A stretch of 64,000 nucleotides of DNA from assembly GCA_964397625.1 (NCBI GenBank), contig CAYNJT010000003.1, positions 1 through 64,000 of the forward strand. The letters run 5' to 3'. The stretch is from Leptolinea sp964397625. Lineage in GTDB: Bacteria > Chloroflexota > Anaerolineae > Anaerolineales > Anaerolineaceae. Positions 43,873 to 52,466 of this stretch are shown here, piece after piece; positions within the stretch are counted from its first letter, which is position 1, and each line of letters begins with the position of its first letter. A program made the translations under genes and the position numbers. Under the pieces are notes generated by a model, which was given only the letters and a program-made list of their open reading frames with translations, did no database searches and had not been told where the DNA came from.

Positions 43873-44619
43873 TCAGGAAATTTGGGTTAGATCTGCGATC
43901 TTCTTTAATCTGCGGGCAAAGGCAGACCGTTCCATCAAAATACTTTCAAAAGCCTGGGCTGTCGCGGAAGTCCAGGTATCAAGCTTTTCTTCCTGGTCAT
44001 ACGTCAACCAGGGAACTTTTTCATACATACTTTGGAGAAGTTCTCCGGGAATTTTGAATTCATGAGCTTTATCAGCGAGCGGCGATTCTCCTCTTTCAGG
44101 GGAAACACCTTCCCTCCGGTATCCACCGACGAGAAATAGGCCGATGGGTTCCCCGGCCGATTGCACAACAGTCCCCGCGTAATTCAAACCGGCATGGCAG
44201 GTGAAGCGTTTCTTACCAGTCTGTGCCTGTTTCACAAAACCATTGTGCGATGCCCGGCATAAATCCTTGATGGAATCCTGCCCGCAAACAAACCGGCAAT
44301 ACTCACAGGCACTGCTCATTTCAGTAATGAGGTTGCCCTGCATGTTGATCAATACCGCGGAATACTGGCTGACTGTGGCAAACAGATTCTGGATGGTTTG
44401 CAGGCAATGCACCGGCAATCCGGTATCCTCGTTGTTCTTCTGAGCGTCATCACTCACCTTAAGGCCGTTGACCAGGTTTTCCACATCCAGGCGTGAAAAG
44501 CGCCATTGCTGACCAATTTTGTTGCCGCGCAGACGGCCATCATTAAGCATCCGGTAGACGGTGATGCGGTCTACTTTCAACAAATCCTGTACCTGACGGG
44601 CGGTAAGAAGATCGTCCAT
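43873..44619 (-). CDS. Regulator: excisionase-type HTH plus PocR sensory domain
   Basis: 248 residues. N-terminal helix-turn-helix of the excisionase/AlpA type (LLTARQVQDLLKVDRITVYRMLNDGRL ... WRFSRLDVENLV), then a PocR-type ligand-binding domain with its cysteines (CEYCRFVCGQDSIKDLC and FTCHAGLNYAGTVV). PocR domains bind small metabolites such as 1,2-propanediol or hydrocarbon derivatives, but the Cys set could bind a metal or sense thiols. It is the first gene of the operon, behind a promoter with an FNR/CRP-like site, and ends within the ribosome site of the SQR-like gene. It probably controls the operon. Confidence 0.88.
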   Translation of the reverse strand: MDDLLTARQVQDLLKVDRITVYRMLNDGRLRGNKIGQQWRFSRLDVENLVNGLKVSDDAQKNNEDTGLPVHCLQTIQNLFATVSQYSAVLINMQGNLITEMSSACEYCRFVCGQDSIKDLCRASHNGFVKQAQTGKKRFTCHAGLNYAGTVVQSAGEPIGLFLVGGYRREGVSPERGESPLADKAHEFKIPGELLQSMYEKVPWLTYDQEEKLDTWTSATAQAFESILMERSAFARRLKKIADLTQIS

Positions 44620-44641
44620 ATGCTATATCAACCTATAACAT

Positions 44642-44683
44642 ATTATACAGGTGTTTTCGGGTATTACAAGTGATATTTATCAC
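44642..44683 (-). promoter_or_regulatory. Promoter with FNR/CRP-family site for the sulfur-relay operon
   Basis: Minus strand: palindrome GTGATAAATATCAC (44683-44670), TTGTAA (44669-44664), 16 bases, TATAAT (44647-44642). The start point should be near 44635, placing the palindrome centre at about -41.5, the class II activation position for CRP/FNR proteins. The half-site TGAT with four central bases fits FNR. Confidence 0.75.
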
Positions 44684-44701
44684 AAATACGTAAAAACAGC
44701 G

Positions 44702-44739
44702 TAAAAAACCGGCTGGTTTTTTGCCAGCCGGTAAAAAAA
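44702..44739. terminator. Bidirectional terminator after metY
   Basis: ACCGGCTGG (44708-44716) pairs with CCAGCCGGT (44724-44732), flanked by A-runs and T-runs on both strands. It ends the metA-metY unit and isolates the next promoter. Confidence 0.9.
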
Positions 44740-44790
44740 TAATGCTTGATTTTTTTGGTTGTGTTGACAAATTGCGGAAATCAAGCAGCA

Positions 44791-46083
44791 TCAGGCCTGT
44801 TTCAGAGCCTGGTCAAGATCCCAGAGGATATCTTCAATATCTTCAAGACCGATACTCAGGCGGATGAAGTCAGGGGAAACTCCGGCTTCAATCTGTTGCT
44901 GTTCGTTTAATTGGCCGTGGGTGGTTGTGGCTGGGTGGATGGCCAGGCTTTTGGCATCCCCCACATTGGCGACGTGGCTGAACAGTTTAAGATTATCAAT
45001 GAACCTGCCGCCGGCAGCCGCGCCGCCTTTGATTCCAAAGCCCATCATGGAGCCGGCTCCTTTCGGGAAGTATTTCTGCGCGGTTTTGTAATCCGGGCTG
45101 CTTTTCAAACCTGGATAGGCTACCCAGGTTACTTTGGGGTGTTTTTCAAGAAAATCCGCCACTTTTTGCGCGTTTTGCACATGGCGTTCCATCCGCAGGC
45201 TGAGGGTTTCAAGTCCCTGCAGGAAGAGAAATGAATTGAACGGCGAAAGGCAGCCGCCAAAATCGCGCAGAATTTGAACGCGGGCTTTGGTGATAAAAGC
45301 GGCCGCCCCGACACTGGCAAACACCAGCCCGTGATAACTGGGATCTGGTGTGTTGAAATTCGGGAAGCGCGGATTTCCCTCCCATTGAAAGTTGCCGCCA
45401 TCCACGATCACCCCGCCGATGGACGTTCCGTGCCCGCCAATGAATTTGGTGGCGGAATGCGTTACGATATTGGCGCCCCATTCAAACGGGCGAAACAGAT
45501 ACGGTGTGGCAAACGTGTTATCGATGACCAACGGGATGCCGAATTCCTTTGCGATCCCGGCGACTTCTTCAATGGGAAAAACGTTGATGCGCGGGTTCCC
45601 CAGCGTTTCGCCGTATAGAATTCTCGTGTTGGGGCGAATGGCTCGACGGAAATTCTCCGGATCAGACGGATCCACAAAGGTGACATCAATGCCAATGCGC
45701 GGGAAGGTGTAAGCGAACTGGTTGTAGGTTCCACCATACAGGGTGGCTGCCGAAACAATATGGTCGCCGGCCTGGCAGATCGCGAGAATGGCCTGCGCCT
45801 GGGCGGCATGCCCCGAGCTTACAGCCAATGCTCCAACTCCGCCTTCCAGTGAGGCAATGCGCTGCTCGAACACATCGCTCGTGGGATTCATGATGCGGGT
45901 GTAAATATTCCCCGGCTCCTTCAGGGCAAACAAATTGGCGGCATGTTCTGTGTTTTTGAACGCGTAGGATGTCGTCTGGTAGATGGGAACAGCCAGTGAA
46001 TTGGTCGTCGGGTCTGCCGATTGGCCGGCATGCAATTGCCGGGTTGAAAAACCGAATTGGCGTGTGGGTTCTGTTGTTGTCAT
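44791..46083 (-). CDS. metY: O-acetylhomoserine sulfhydrylase
   Basis: 430 residues, Cys/Met metabolism PLP enzyme family, of the longer MetY size. The N-terminus GFSTRQLHAGQSADP and YQTTSYAF, and the PLP lysine in THSATKFIGGHG, are typical. It makes homocysteine from O-acetylhomoserine and sulfide. AAGGAAGAG precedes the ATG. It follows metA by 134 bases under one SAM riboswitch. The neighbouring sulfide-handling operon may compete for, or supply, its sulfide. Confidence 0.94.
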   Translation of the reverse strand: MTTTEPTRQFGFSTRQLHAGQSADPTTNSLAVPIYQTTSYAFKNTEHAANLFALKEPGNIYTRIMNPTSDVFEQRIASLEGGVGALAVSSGHAAQAQAILAICQAGDHIVSAATLYGGTYNQFAYTFPRIGIDVTFVDPSDPENFRRAIRPNTRILYGETLGNPRINVFPIEEVAGIAKEFGIPLVIDNTFATPYLFRPFEWGANIVTHSATKFIGGHGTSIGGVIVDGGNFQWEGNPRFPNFNTPDPSYHGLVFASVGAAAFITKARVQILRDFGGCLSPFNSFLFLQGLETLSLRMERHVQNAQKVADFLEKHPKVTWVAYPGLKSSPDYKTAQKYFPKGAGSMMGFGIKGGAAAGGRFIDNLKLFSHVANVGDAKSLAIHPATTTHGQLNEQQQIEAGVSPDFIRLSIGLEDIEDILWDLDQALKQA

Positions 46084-46217
46084 GATGTCTCTTCCTTATA
46101 TAAATCGGATACTACCTGGATAGATGGATGCACGATGCATCGTCAAAGGACAATTTCATTTTTTACACATATACAGGCGCATGGTTTTTCTCCTCAATGC
46201 TTCATACATCTTTTGGT

Positions 46218-47135
46218 TTATTTCAACTCATCCAGGTTGTAGGGCGTTTCTTCGTACACGCAATAATTCAACCAGTTGGAGAACAACAGGCTGGCGTGAC
46301 CGCGCCAGCGCACGATAGGCTGCCGTGTGGGATCGTCATTTGGGTAATAATTCTTTGGAACGGCAATAGGCAGTCCCAGGTTAATATCCCGGTCGTATTC
46401 ACTCTTCAGGGTCAACGGATCATATTCAGAGTGTCCGGTGGCAAAGACCTGTTTGCCGTCGTGGGTGGAAACCAGATAGATACCGGCTTCGTCTGATTCC
46501 GCCAGAATATCCAGCTCGGGAACTTTCTCAATATCCTCACGGCGTACTTCGGTATGGCGGGAATGCGGCGCGAAGAACCGGTCGTCAAAACCACGCAGAA
46601 GGTTGGTGTTCCTGGTACTGATGTGATGTTCAAACACCCCGAATTGTTTGGCCGGCAGCGGATACTTGGGGATACCATATTTGTGATACAAACCAGCCTG
46701 CGCTCCCCAGCAGATGAAGAACGTGGAAAAAACATTGTGGGCTGACCAATCGATGATCTGTTTCAATTCATCCCAATAGTCAACTTCTTCAAATGGCAGG
46801 TTTTCTACCGGCGCGCCGGTAATGATCAGGCCGTCAAAGCGGCGGTGTTTGATCTGTTCGAATGTCTGGTAAAAGGCCAGTAAATGCTCGGCAGACGTGT
46901 TCTTGCTCTGGTGGGTATCTGTGCGCACTAGGGTGATGTCCACCTGGAGAGGTGAATTCCCCAGCAAGCGCAGCAGCTGCGTTTCGGTGGCGATCTTGGT
47001 GGGCATCAGGTTCAGGATGGCAATCTGCAGTTCTCGTATATCCTGGTGGATAGCCCGATCTTCATCCATAACGAAAATATTCTCGCTGTTCAGGGTTTCT
47101 CGGGCGGGTAATTTATTGGGAATTTTGATAGGCAT
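46218..47135 (-). CDS. metA: Homoserine O-acyltransferase (probably acetyl)
   Basis: 305 residues, MetA family. It has the nucleophile segment FFICWGAQAGLYHKYG and the catalytic GHSEYD. The segment LPFEEVDYW carries Glu where acetyl-specific (Bacillus-type) enzymes have it, rather than the Gly of E. coli succinyltransferase. This fits the downstream O-acetylhomoserine enzyme. The frame is open to 47276, but that part covers the riboswitch; the ATG at 47135 has GGAGAAAGCC upstream and starts MPIKIPNKLPA. It catalyses the first committed step of methionine synthesis. Confidence 0.93.
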   Translation of the reverse strand: MPIKIPNKLPARETLNSENIFVMDEDRAIHQDIRELQIAILNLMPTKIATETQLLRLLGNSPLQVDITLVRTDTHQSKNTSAEHLLAFYQTFEQIKHRRFDGLIITGAPVENLPFEEVDYWDELKQIIDWSAHNVFSTFFICWGAQAGLYHKYGIPKYPLPAKQFGVFEHHISTRNTNLLRGFDDRFFAPHSRHTEVRREDIEKVPELDILAESDEAGIYLVSTHDGKQVFATGHSEYDPLTLKSEYDRDINLGLPIAVPKNYYPNDDPTRQPIVRWRGHASLLFSNWLNYCVYEETPYNLDELK

Positions 47136-47150
47136 GGCTTTCTCCGAAAT

Positions 47151-47310
47151 AAAAAATCCTCTTCTTAAGGTAGATAAGAAGAGGTGCGGAAAAGCCACAG
47201 ATCTCCTCTCATCTCCCAGAAAACTGCTTCTGCGGGAATTGACACCATGCCTTGCGGCTGGTTGTCGAGGTATCATAGGGCCCGTCCCTCCACCTCTCTG
47301 GATAAGAGTG
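47151..47310 (-). promoter_or_regulatory. SAM-I (S-box) riboswitch with terminator
   Basis: Read on the minus strand: P1 arm CTCTTATC (from about 47308), CAGAGAGGTGGAGGGAC, GGCCCTATGATACC, CGACAACC, GGTGTCAATTCC, and the closing P1 arm GATGAGAG, which pairs with CTCTTATC over eight positions. The expression platform is a terminator, CCTCTTCTTA (to 47175) with TAAGAAGAGG, followed by six T (47156-47151), just before metA. High S-adenosylmethionine should stop metA-metY transcription. Confidence 0.96.
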
Positions 47311-47363
47311 CATCAACTATTTAATTTTTGGGTACCGGCTGATTGGCTCAGCAAGTATTAGTG

Positions 47364-47369
47364 ATTATA
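47364..47369 (-). promoter_or_regulatory. -10 element of metA promoter
   Basis: TATAAT on the minus strand, about 55 bases before the riboswitch core. No good -35 at 17 bases; TTGCAT lies at 20 bases. Confidence 0.5.
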
Positions 47370-47438
47370 TTACGACGATATAAAACAAAATGCAAGCATC
47401 AATTTTCAGAATGAGAAATTTCTTAAGTTTCTCCTTTG

Positions 47439-47960
47439 TCAGGCAGTTTTGACTGCCCATCGGCCAAACTTCATCACCAGAGGAAATGCCGGAATTAGAA
47501 TTGCCAGACCAATCAGCCCCAAAAGGAGGGAGTGTTGGAACGTGATATTCATCACATTCAATTGGTAAAGCCAGAGCAGTGCTGATGGGATGAGGATAAT
47601 CAGAGATGTGATTGTTCCGGGGATGATACAGCGCAGAAATAGCGATTGAGCAAAGTGGACGAACAGGTGCAGCGTGTAGAGGATTATTGCCCCGATAAAA
47701 ACTCCCTGTATCCTTACATCACGTGGGAAGATCACAGCCAGTGTGCTGATGATGCTGATCAGGACCAGAAGCAACAAGACTGACATGGAAAATTGTTTCT
47801 GGTTGCTGGAGAGCAGAAGGGGAAGAATTTTTCGGGTAATAGGATAACGAACCTGGATCACATCAAAAACGGCTGAATTCTGCTTAACCCAACCGGGAAG
47901 ATATAAGACCTCTTCCCCATCATGCAATATAAAAAGAACGATCAAAAGTAATGGTGTCAT
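47439..47960 (-). CDS. HXXEE-domain membrane protein
   Basis: 173 residues with about five membrane helices. Near the N-terminus it has HDGEEVLYLPGW, the His-X-X-Glu-Glu motif that names this family, and a second His pair in LHLFVHF. The function of the family is unknown; conserved His/Glu in the membrane suggest metal binding or catalysis. It is divergent from the CPBP protease gene, 68 bases away. Confidence 0.75.
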   Translation of the reverse strand: MTPLLLIVLFILHDGEEVLYLPGWVKQNSAVFDVIQVRYPITRKILPLLLSSNQKQFSMSVLLLLVLISIISTLAVIFPRDVRIQGVFIGAIILYTLHLFVHFAQSLFLRCIIPGTITSLIILIPSALLWLYQLNVMNITFQHSLLLGLIGLAILIPAFPLVMKFGRWAVKTA

Positions 47961-48028
47961 ACGTGGTATTATTCTCTCAGATACAACCGGGGCTTGTGAA
48001 AACTCATTATAAACCTCATAATTTAACC

Positions 48029-49012
48029 ATGTTCAATGCTGTTTTTAACGGGAATAATCAACTGTTTGAGCTGGCCCGTCAGGGTTCTCTGAAGATTCCC
48101 CGGTTTCGGATCAAGGTTTTACAAAAAATCTGGGAGTATGCCTATCCCCTGGTCGCTTTTTTTTACGCCGGCATCGTACCCCTGCTATCTTCATTTTGCG
48201 CCGCCCCGGTGATTGTTGTCAATCTGGCAAGGGAAGAATTTTCGGAAGCCGCGTTCAATAATCCCACAAATTCAAATTCTCCGCTGATCACCGCCATGTT
48301 CCTGGTATTCAGCTTTCTTCCGTTCTTTGTCTTTGTGTGGGGCTGGCTTGGTTTCTTTGAACATCGTTCCTTCTGGACAACCGGACTGGAGCGAACGGGA
48401 ATTTGGAGAAAATATTCCCGGGGGGCGTTGGTAGGTTTTGGCATGATGGTACTTCCCGTCGCGGGGATGTCAGCTTTCGGCTTGATGAAGCCCGAGTCCG
48501 ATCCGACCGTTTGGGCGGGAGTTGGCGCTATTCCGGGTGTAATCATCATGCTGGTAGGTTGGGTGGTGCAGGGCGCGGCCGAAGAGACTCTAACCCGGGG
48601 TTTCCTCTTGCCCGTTTTTGGCATTCGATACGGGACGTTTTGGGGGATTATTGCCTCATCCGTCCTTTTCGCTTCCATGCACCTGATGAATCAAAATCTC
48701 AATCCTGTTGCCGTGGTGAACCTTTTCCTGTTTGGCGTTTTTGCCAGTATGTATGCCATACTGGAGGGGGGATTGTGGGGGGTTTTTGCCATTCACAGTC
48801 TTTGGAACTGGGCGCAGGGAAATATCATTGGATTGGAAGTCAGCGGTTCCTCCATTGGTGGAACCACATTGATTAATTTACGGGAAACCGGTTCAGACCT
48901 GATTACCGGCGGAGCGTTTGGCCCGGAAGGCGGATTGGCTGTAACTCTGGTTTTAATCATCGCCTGCGTTGTTCTTCTCAGGGTTAAGACACCTCACTCT
49001 ACAGAAAACTGA
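48029..49012 (+). CDS. CPBP-family intramembrane metalloprotease
   Basis: About 327 residues, polytopic. The family motifs are EETLTRG (EEXXXR), FASMHLMN (FXXXH) and HSLWNWAQG (HXXXN), which bind the catalytic metal inside the membrane. Relatives cleave membrane proteins or prenylated peptides, and some give bacteriocin immunity. The frame is open from 47951; the ATG at 48029 is the better start because the open part overlaps the divergent gene. It is followed by a lipoprotein gene. Confidence 0.88.
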   Translation: MFNAVFNGNNQLFELARQGSLKIPRFRIKVLQKIWEYAYPLVAFFYAGIVPLLSSFCAAPVIVVNLAREEFSEAAFNNPTNSNSPLITAMFLVFSFLPFFVFVWGWLGFFEHRSFWTTGLERTGIWRKYSRGALVGFGMMVLPVAGMSAFGLMKPESDPTVWAGVGAIPGVIIMLVGWVVQGAAEETLTRGFLLPVFGIRYGTFWGIIASSVLFASMHLMNQNLNPVAVVNLFLFGVFASMYAILEGGLWGVFAIHSLWNWAQGNIIGLEVSGSSIGGTTLINLRETGSDLITGGAFGPEGGLAVTLVLIIACVVLLRVKTPHSTEN

Positions 49013-49031
49013 TTAACAAGGGGAAAACACC

Positions 49032-49739
49032 ATGTTTAGACATCTTGTATTTTCGGGTTTGGTAATTATCATTTCCCTATCGGGCTGTGCAATATTAAAA
49101 AATTTTGATGATACTCCTGCACCAATCGAATTAATGTTTGTCGGCCCAGAAATGGTTAATTGCGACAATCCAGATCGCGAAAACCTGTGCATGCAAATTA
49201 AACAGCAGCGAGATGCTCCCTGGGAGCTGTACACGGGAAGGATATCCGGGTTGCAATACACCCCCGGCGTTACCTATGAGTTGCAGGTTCAGGCAGAAAG
49301 AAATTCACAGATTTTTTCCGCTGGTCAGACCAATTGGGTGCTGTATAAAATTTTGGGCACTACCCCGGTGCCGAAAAGTGCGGATGTTGCCATTGATATT
49401 CGAAATGGTGCCTGGACATTGCTTGAATATGTCTACTCCGGACAGACGATAAAAGCCACCGGTGAACCACTCCCAAAGGCAAACTTCAGCATGGATTATC
49501 ACATCTCCGGAACGACTGGCTGTAATAATTTCACCGGTATTTATTCCATCAATGAGGCGCATATTAAATTTGACGCGGTTTCTTCGTCCAAATCCATGTG
49601 TTCTGAAGGGGATGGCAGACTCCAACAGGAGCAGACAATATTAAATACTTTGAAACGAAATGCTGGTTTTAACCTATCCGATGGGATTTTGACACTATCT
49701 TCTGAGGACAATACGACACAACTGATCTATACGCGATAA
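49032..49739 (+). CDS. Lipoprotein with DUF4377 and META-type domains
   Basis: 235 residues. Signal sequence with lipobox LSGCAIL, so it should be lipid-anchored on the outer face of the membrane. The first half (MFVGPEMVNC ... GISGLQYTPGVTYELQV) fits DUF4377-like domains. The second (GAWTLLEYV ... ISGTTGCNNFTGIYSI ... MCSEGDGRLQQEQTILNTL) is a clear META/HslJ-type domain with its Cys pair. GGGGAAAACACC precedes the ATG. Function unknown; such proteins are often linked to stress or protease-inhibitor roles. Confidence 0.85.
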   Translation: MFRHLVFSGLVIIISLSGCAILKNFDDTPAPIELMFVGPEMVNCDNPDRENLCMQIKQQRDAPWELYTGRISGLQYTPGVTYELQVQAERNSQIFSAGQTNWVLYKILGTTPVPKSADVAIDIRNGAWTLLEYVYSGQTIKATGEPLPKANFSMDYHISGTTGCNNFTGIYSINEAHIKFDAVSSSKSMCSEGDGRLQQEQTILNTLKRNAGFNLSDGILTLSSEDNTTQLIYTR

Positions 49740-49867
49740 TTGCTTTACCAGGGGTGTTTATCATTTCTGAAATGATAACATTCAGCGAACCAATGCGGCG
49801 ATCTGTGGACTGCTTTATCTATCAGGTACACTTTTGGGTGAAAAACACAATTTCTTCTAAAGTTCTC

Positions 49868-49895
49868 TTGACATTTACCGGGAGCGTGATATAAA
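49868..49895 (+). promoter_or_regulatory. Promoter upstream of the livJ operon
   Basis: TTGACA (49868-49873), 16 bases, TATAAA (49890-49895). Start near 49902, leaving a 360-base leader to livJ that includes a 56-codon ORF. Apart from that ORF I see nothing identifiable in 49740-50262. Confidence 0.65.
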
Positions 49896-49944
49896 CAACC
49901 AGATTTTAACGTTATATTTTGTCTGAAATCCCTCCCAAAAGACA

Positions 49945-50115
49945 ATGAAATTAAATCTGTTCACCAACCGACATATTACAGGCCGGATTAGGAAAGATAT
50001 TATCCAGAGCTGGTATGCCGGCGCGTTTAAATCAATCCCCTCGACCGAAATGTCATTTTCGGATCTTTTACCGTTTTCATTTATTTCATCGGCACATGGT
50101 TTGGATTACTCATGA
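49945..50115 (+). CDS. Possible 56-residue small ORF in livJ leader
   Basis: ATG at 49945 to TGA at 50115. The product (MKLNLFTNRH ... IIQSWYAGAFKSIPSTEM) has mixed amino-acid use and a Ser/Phe-rich end. There is no good ribosome site. It lies about 43 bases after a strong promoter start. It could be a real small protein, a remnant or chance. Confidence 0.2.
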   Translation: MKLNLFTNRHITGRIRKDIIQSWYAGAFKSIPSTEMSFSDLLPFSFISSAHGLDYS

Positions 50116-50262
50116 GACCTGGAATGCTTTTCCCCGGGTCTTGTTGTTTAAAACAGGAAAGTGAATCGTCCAAGTTTTTAAAATGCGAATTTCGATAATC
50201 GGGAGACACATGGGAGAGAACATTATTCAACCATGATCAAATATATTTGTAAGGAGGAGAAT

Positions 50263-51429
50263 ATGAATAAGAAGTCAAGAGTTTTAGCGTTATGCATGCT
50301 GGTCATTGTGCTTGCCGGAATGTTCGCCGGGTGCAGCCAATCCAAGACCGTTAAAGTCGGTTTTGTCGCCCAGATGACCGGTCCCGATTCGTACATCGGT
50401 CAGGCTGCCAAAGTTGCCCTTGAGGATGAAGTTAAAGCCATTAATGACAAAGGCGGCATTCAGGGTTACAAAGTCGAATTGATCACCTATGACAGCCGCT
50501 CGGAGATCCCCGATGCCGTGGCTGCTGCCAAACGCCTGATGGAACAGGATCAGGTAAATGCCATCATCGGCCCCGAATGGTCTGGTGCTGCCATTCCCAT
50601 CGCCGCCATGGCCGACACGGCCAAAATCCCGGTGATTGCCACCACGGCGTCGAATATCAAAGTTACCGTGGACGACAATGACAAGGTACACCCCTACATG
50701 TTCCGCACCTGCTTCATCGATCCCTACCAGGGTTACGCGCTGGCTGATTTTGCCTACAAGGAACTTGGCAAGAAGAAAGCCGCCTTCATCACCGATGTAA
50801 CCGCTGCCTATTCTGTGGGTATTCAGAACTACTTTGAAGACCACTTCAAGGAACTGGGCGGTGAGGTCGTCGCCAAGGAAGGCTATCAGGCCAATGATAC
50901 CGAATTCCGCGCGCAAATCTCGAAAGTAGCCGAATCCGGAGCCGATATCCTGGTCGTCCCGACCGGCACCTACCGCGATATTGCCCTTATCGCCAAACAG
51001 GCCACCGCGCTCGGCTTGAAAATCCAGTACCTGGGTGTTGACGGCTGGGTAGCCGATGAACTGCTCAGCATGGCCGGCACCGAACTGGAAGGCGCTTTCC
51101 TCTCCAGCGGCGTCTCCACCGAATCTCCTGAATTCCAGGATTTCAACGCCGCCTTTGAAAAAGCCCATGGTCAGAAAGCTTCAGTCTATGCGTATTACGC
51201 GCTTGACGCTCTAAAGATGATTGAATATGGCGCCGGAGAAGCTATCAAGAAAACCGGTTCCCCATCAGCCACGGCAATCAGAGACGCCATCGAAAACATG
51301 AAAGACGTTCCCGTTTTCACCAGCAAACTGACCATCGAACCTGATACCCATAATCCGCACAACAAACCTGTCATCATTATGGAGATCAGCGATTCGAAGT
51401 GGAAGATTGCCAAGACGTACGCTCCGTAA
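50263..51429 (+). CDS. livJ: Branched-chain-type ABC transporter substrate-binding lipoprotein
   Basis: 388 residues. Signal peptide with lipobox AGMFAGC, then a periplasmic-binding fold of the LivJ type: VGFVAQMTGPDSYIGQAAKVALEDEV and VNAIIGPEWSGAAIPIAAMADTAKIPVIATTAS. It binds an amino acid, amide or similar small acid outside the cell. AAGGAGGAGAAT precedes the ATG at 50263; the frame is open ten codons further. The operon continues after an attenuating hairpin with two permeases, two ATPases and an amidohydrolase, so the ligand may be the hydrolase's substrate. Confidence 0.92.
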   Translation: MNKKSRVLALCMLVIVLAGMFAGCSQSKTVKVGFVAQMTGPDSYIGQAAKVALEDEVKAINDKGGIQGYKVELITYDSRSEIPDAVAAAKRLMEQDQVNAIIGPEWSGAAIPIAAMADTAKIPVIATTASNIKVTVDDNDKVHPYMFRTCFIDPYQGYALADFAYKELGKKKAAFITDVTAAYSVGIQNYFEDHFKELGGEVVAKEGYQANDTEFRAQISKVAESGADILVVPTGTYRDIALIAKQATALGLKIQYLGVDGWVADELLSMAGTELEGAFLSSGVSTESPEFQDFNAAFEKAHGQKASVYAYYALDALKMIEYGAGEAIKKTGSPSATAIRDAIENMKDVPVFTSKLTIEPDTHNPHNKPVIIMEISDSKWKIAKTYAP

Positions 51430-51464
51430 AAAGCTTCCGTTTCCTATGGATTCGGTCCATTATT

Positions 51465-51502
51465 ACCCGGAGGGGGCGTTCCGACGCCCCCAAAGGGTTT
51501 TT
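51465..51502 (+). terminator. Attenuating hairpin between livJ and livH
   Basis: GGGGGCGT (51472-51479) pairs with ACGCCCCC (51484-51491), extended by ACCC/GGGT, then five T (51498-51502). Like the one at 397, it should raise binding-protein output over the other subunits. Confidence 0.85.
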
Positions 51503-51578
51503 CCTGTGTAATGTCCTGCTTGCCGGCCCTTTATATTTATCAGCTCCTGGCTGAATCAACCCGGGAGGAGCAAACCTT

Positions 51579-52454
51579 GTGACACTTCTTATCCAACAAA
51601 TTGTCAGTGGAATTTCCATCGGAGCGGTTTACTCGCTGCTCGCGGTGGGGTACGCGCTGGTTTACAGTGTGTATAACTTTACCAACTGGGCTTTTGATGC
51701 CTTTATGGTGGTGGGCGCATTTGCCGGTTTTTATGCCATTACCAGTTTTTATTTACCGGTCTGGCTTGCGCTGACCATCTCAATATTATTAACGGTCGCT
51801 CTATCTCTTCTTGTTGAGACAGGCGCGTACCGGCCGTTACGCATGCGTAACGCGCCGCGGTTATATATGATGATTTCAGCCATGGGTGCCAATCTGGCGA
51901 TTATTAACATTGTCAACCTGTTATTCGGCGGAGCTTTTCGTAAATTTCCCGAGATCATTCCTGGCACGATCAATATCCAGGGTGTGTCATTTGGCAAGAT
52001 GGACCTGGCCGCGGCGATTATCTCGTTTATCACGCTGGGTCTGTTATGGTTCTTCCTGATGCGCACCAAACAGGGTTTGGCCATTCGCGCCAGTTCATTA
52101 GACACAGTGACAGCCGGTATTATGGGTATCAATAACAATAACGTGGCGTTGATCATCTTCTTCATCACCGGCATTCTTTCGTCCATCAGCGGCGTGTTCT
52201 ATGGCATCAAATATGCCGTCTTTCCATACCTCGGCTCGGTAACAACCAAGGCCATGATCGCCAGCATCATCGGCGGTTTGGGAAGCCTGCCCGGTGCTGT
52301 GGTGGGTAGCCTGCTTCTGGGTGTTCTGGAGACGTTGATCTCCGGTTACATTTCCTCTGTGTACCGCGACCTCTTCTCGTTCACGTTCCTGATCATCATG
52401 CTTTTATTTCTGCCAAACGGCCTCTTCGGTGCCCGTTCAGAAGAGAAGCTGTAA
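51579..52454 (+). CDS. livH: Branched-chain-type ABC transporter permease
   Basis: 291 residues, LivH family. About eight membrane helices and the family segments ISIGAVYSLLAVGYALVYSVYNFTNWA near the start and IGGLGSLPGAVVGSLLLGVLETL near the end. GTG start with GGGAGGAG in front. It forms the channel together with LivM. Spacing of 12 bases to livM shows a single operon. Confidence 0.92.
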   Translation: MTLLIQQIVSGISIGAVYSLLAVGYALVYSVYNFTNWAFDAFMVVGAFAGFYAITSFYLPVWLALTISILLTVALSLLVETGAYRPLRMRNAPRLYMMISAMGANLAIINIVNLLFGGAFRKFPEIIPGTINIQGVSFGKMDLAAAIISFITLGLLWFFLMRTKQGLAIRASSLDTVTAGIMGINNNNVALIIFFITGILSSISGVFYGIKYAVFPYLGSVTTKAMIASIIGGLGSLPGAVVGSLLLGVLETLISGYISSVYRDLFSFTFLIIMLLFLPNGLFGARSEEKL

Positions 52455-52466
52455 GGAGCACATCGT

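Noticed and set aside
47136..47276. Longer N-terminus for metA
   Set aside because: This DNA forms the SAM-I riboswitch core and terminator, so it is untranslated leader.
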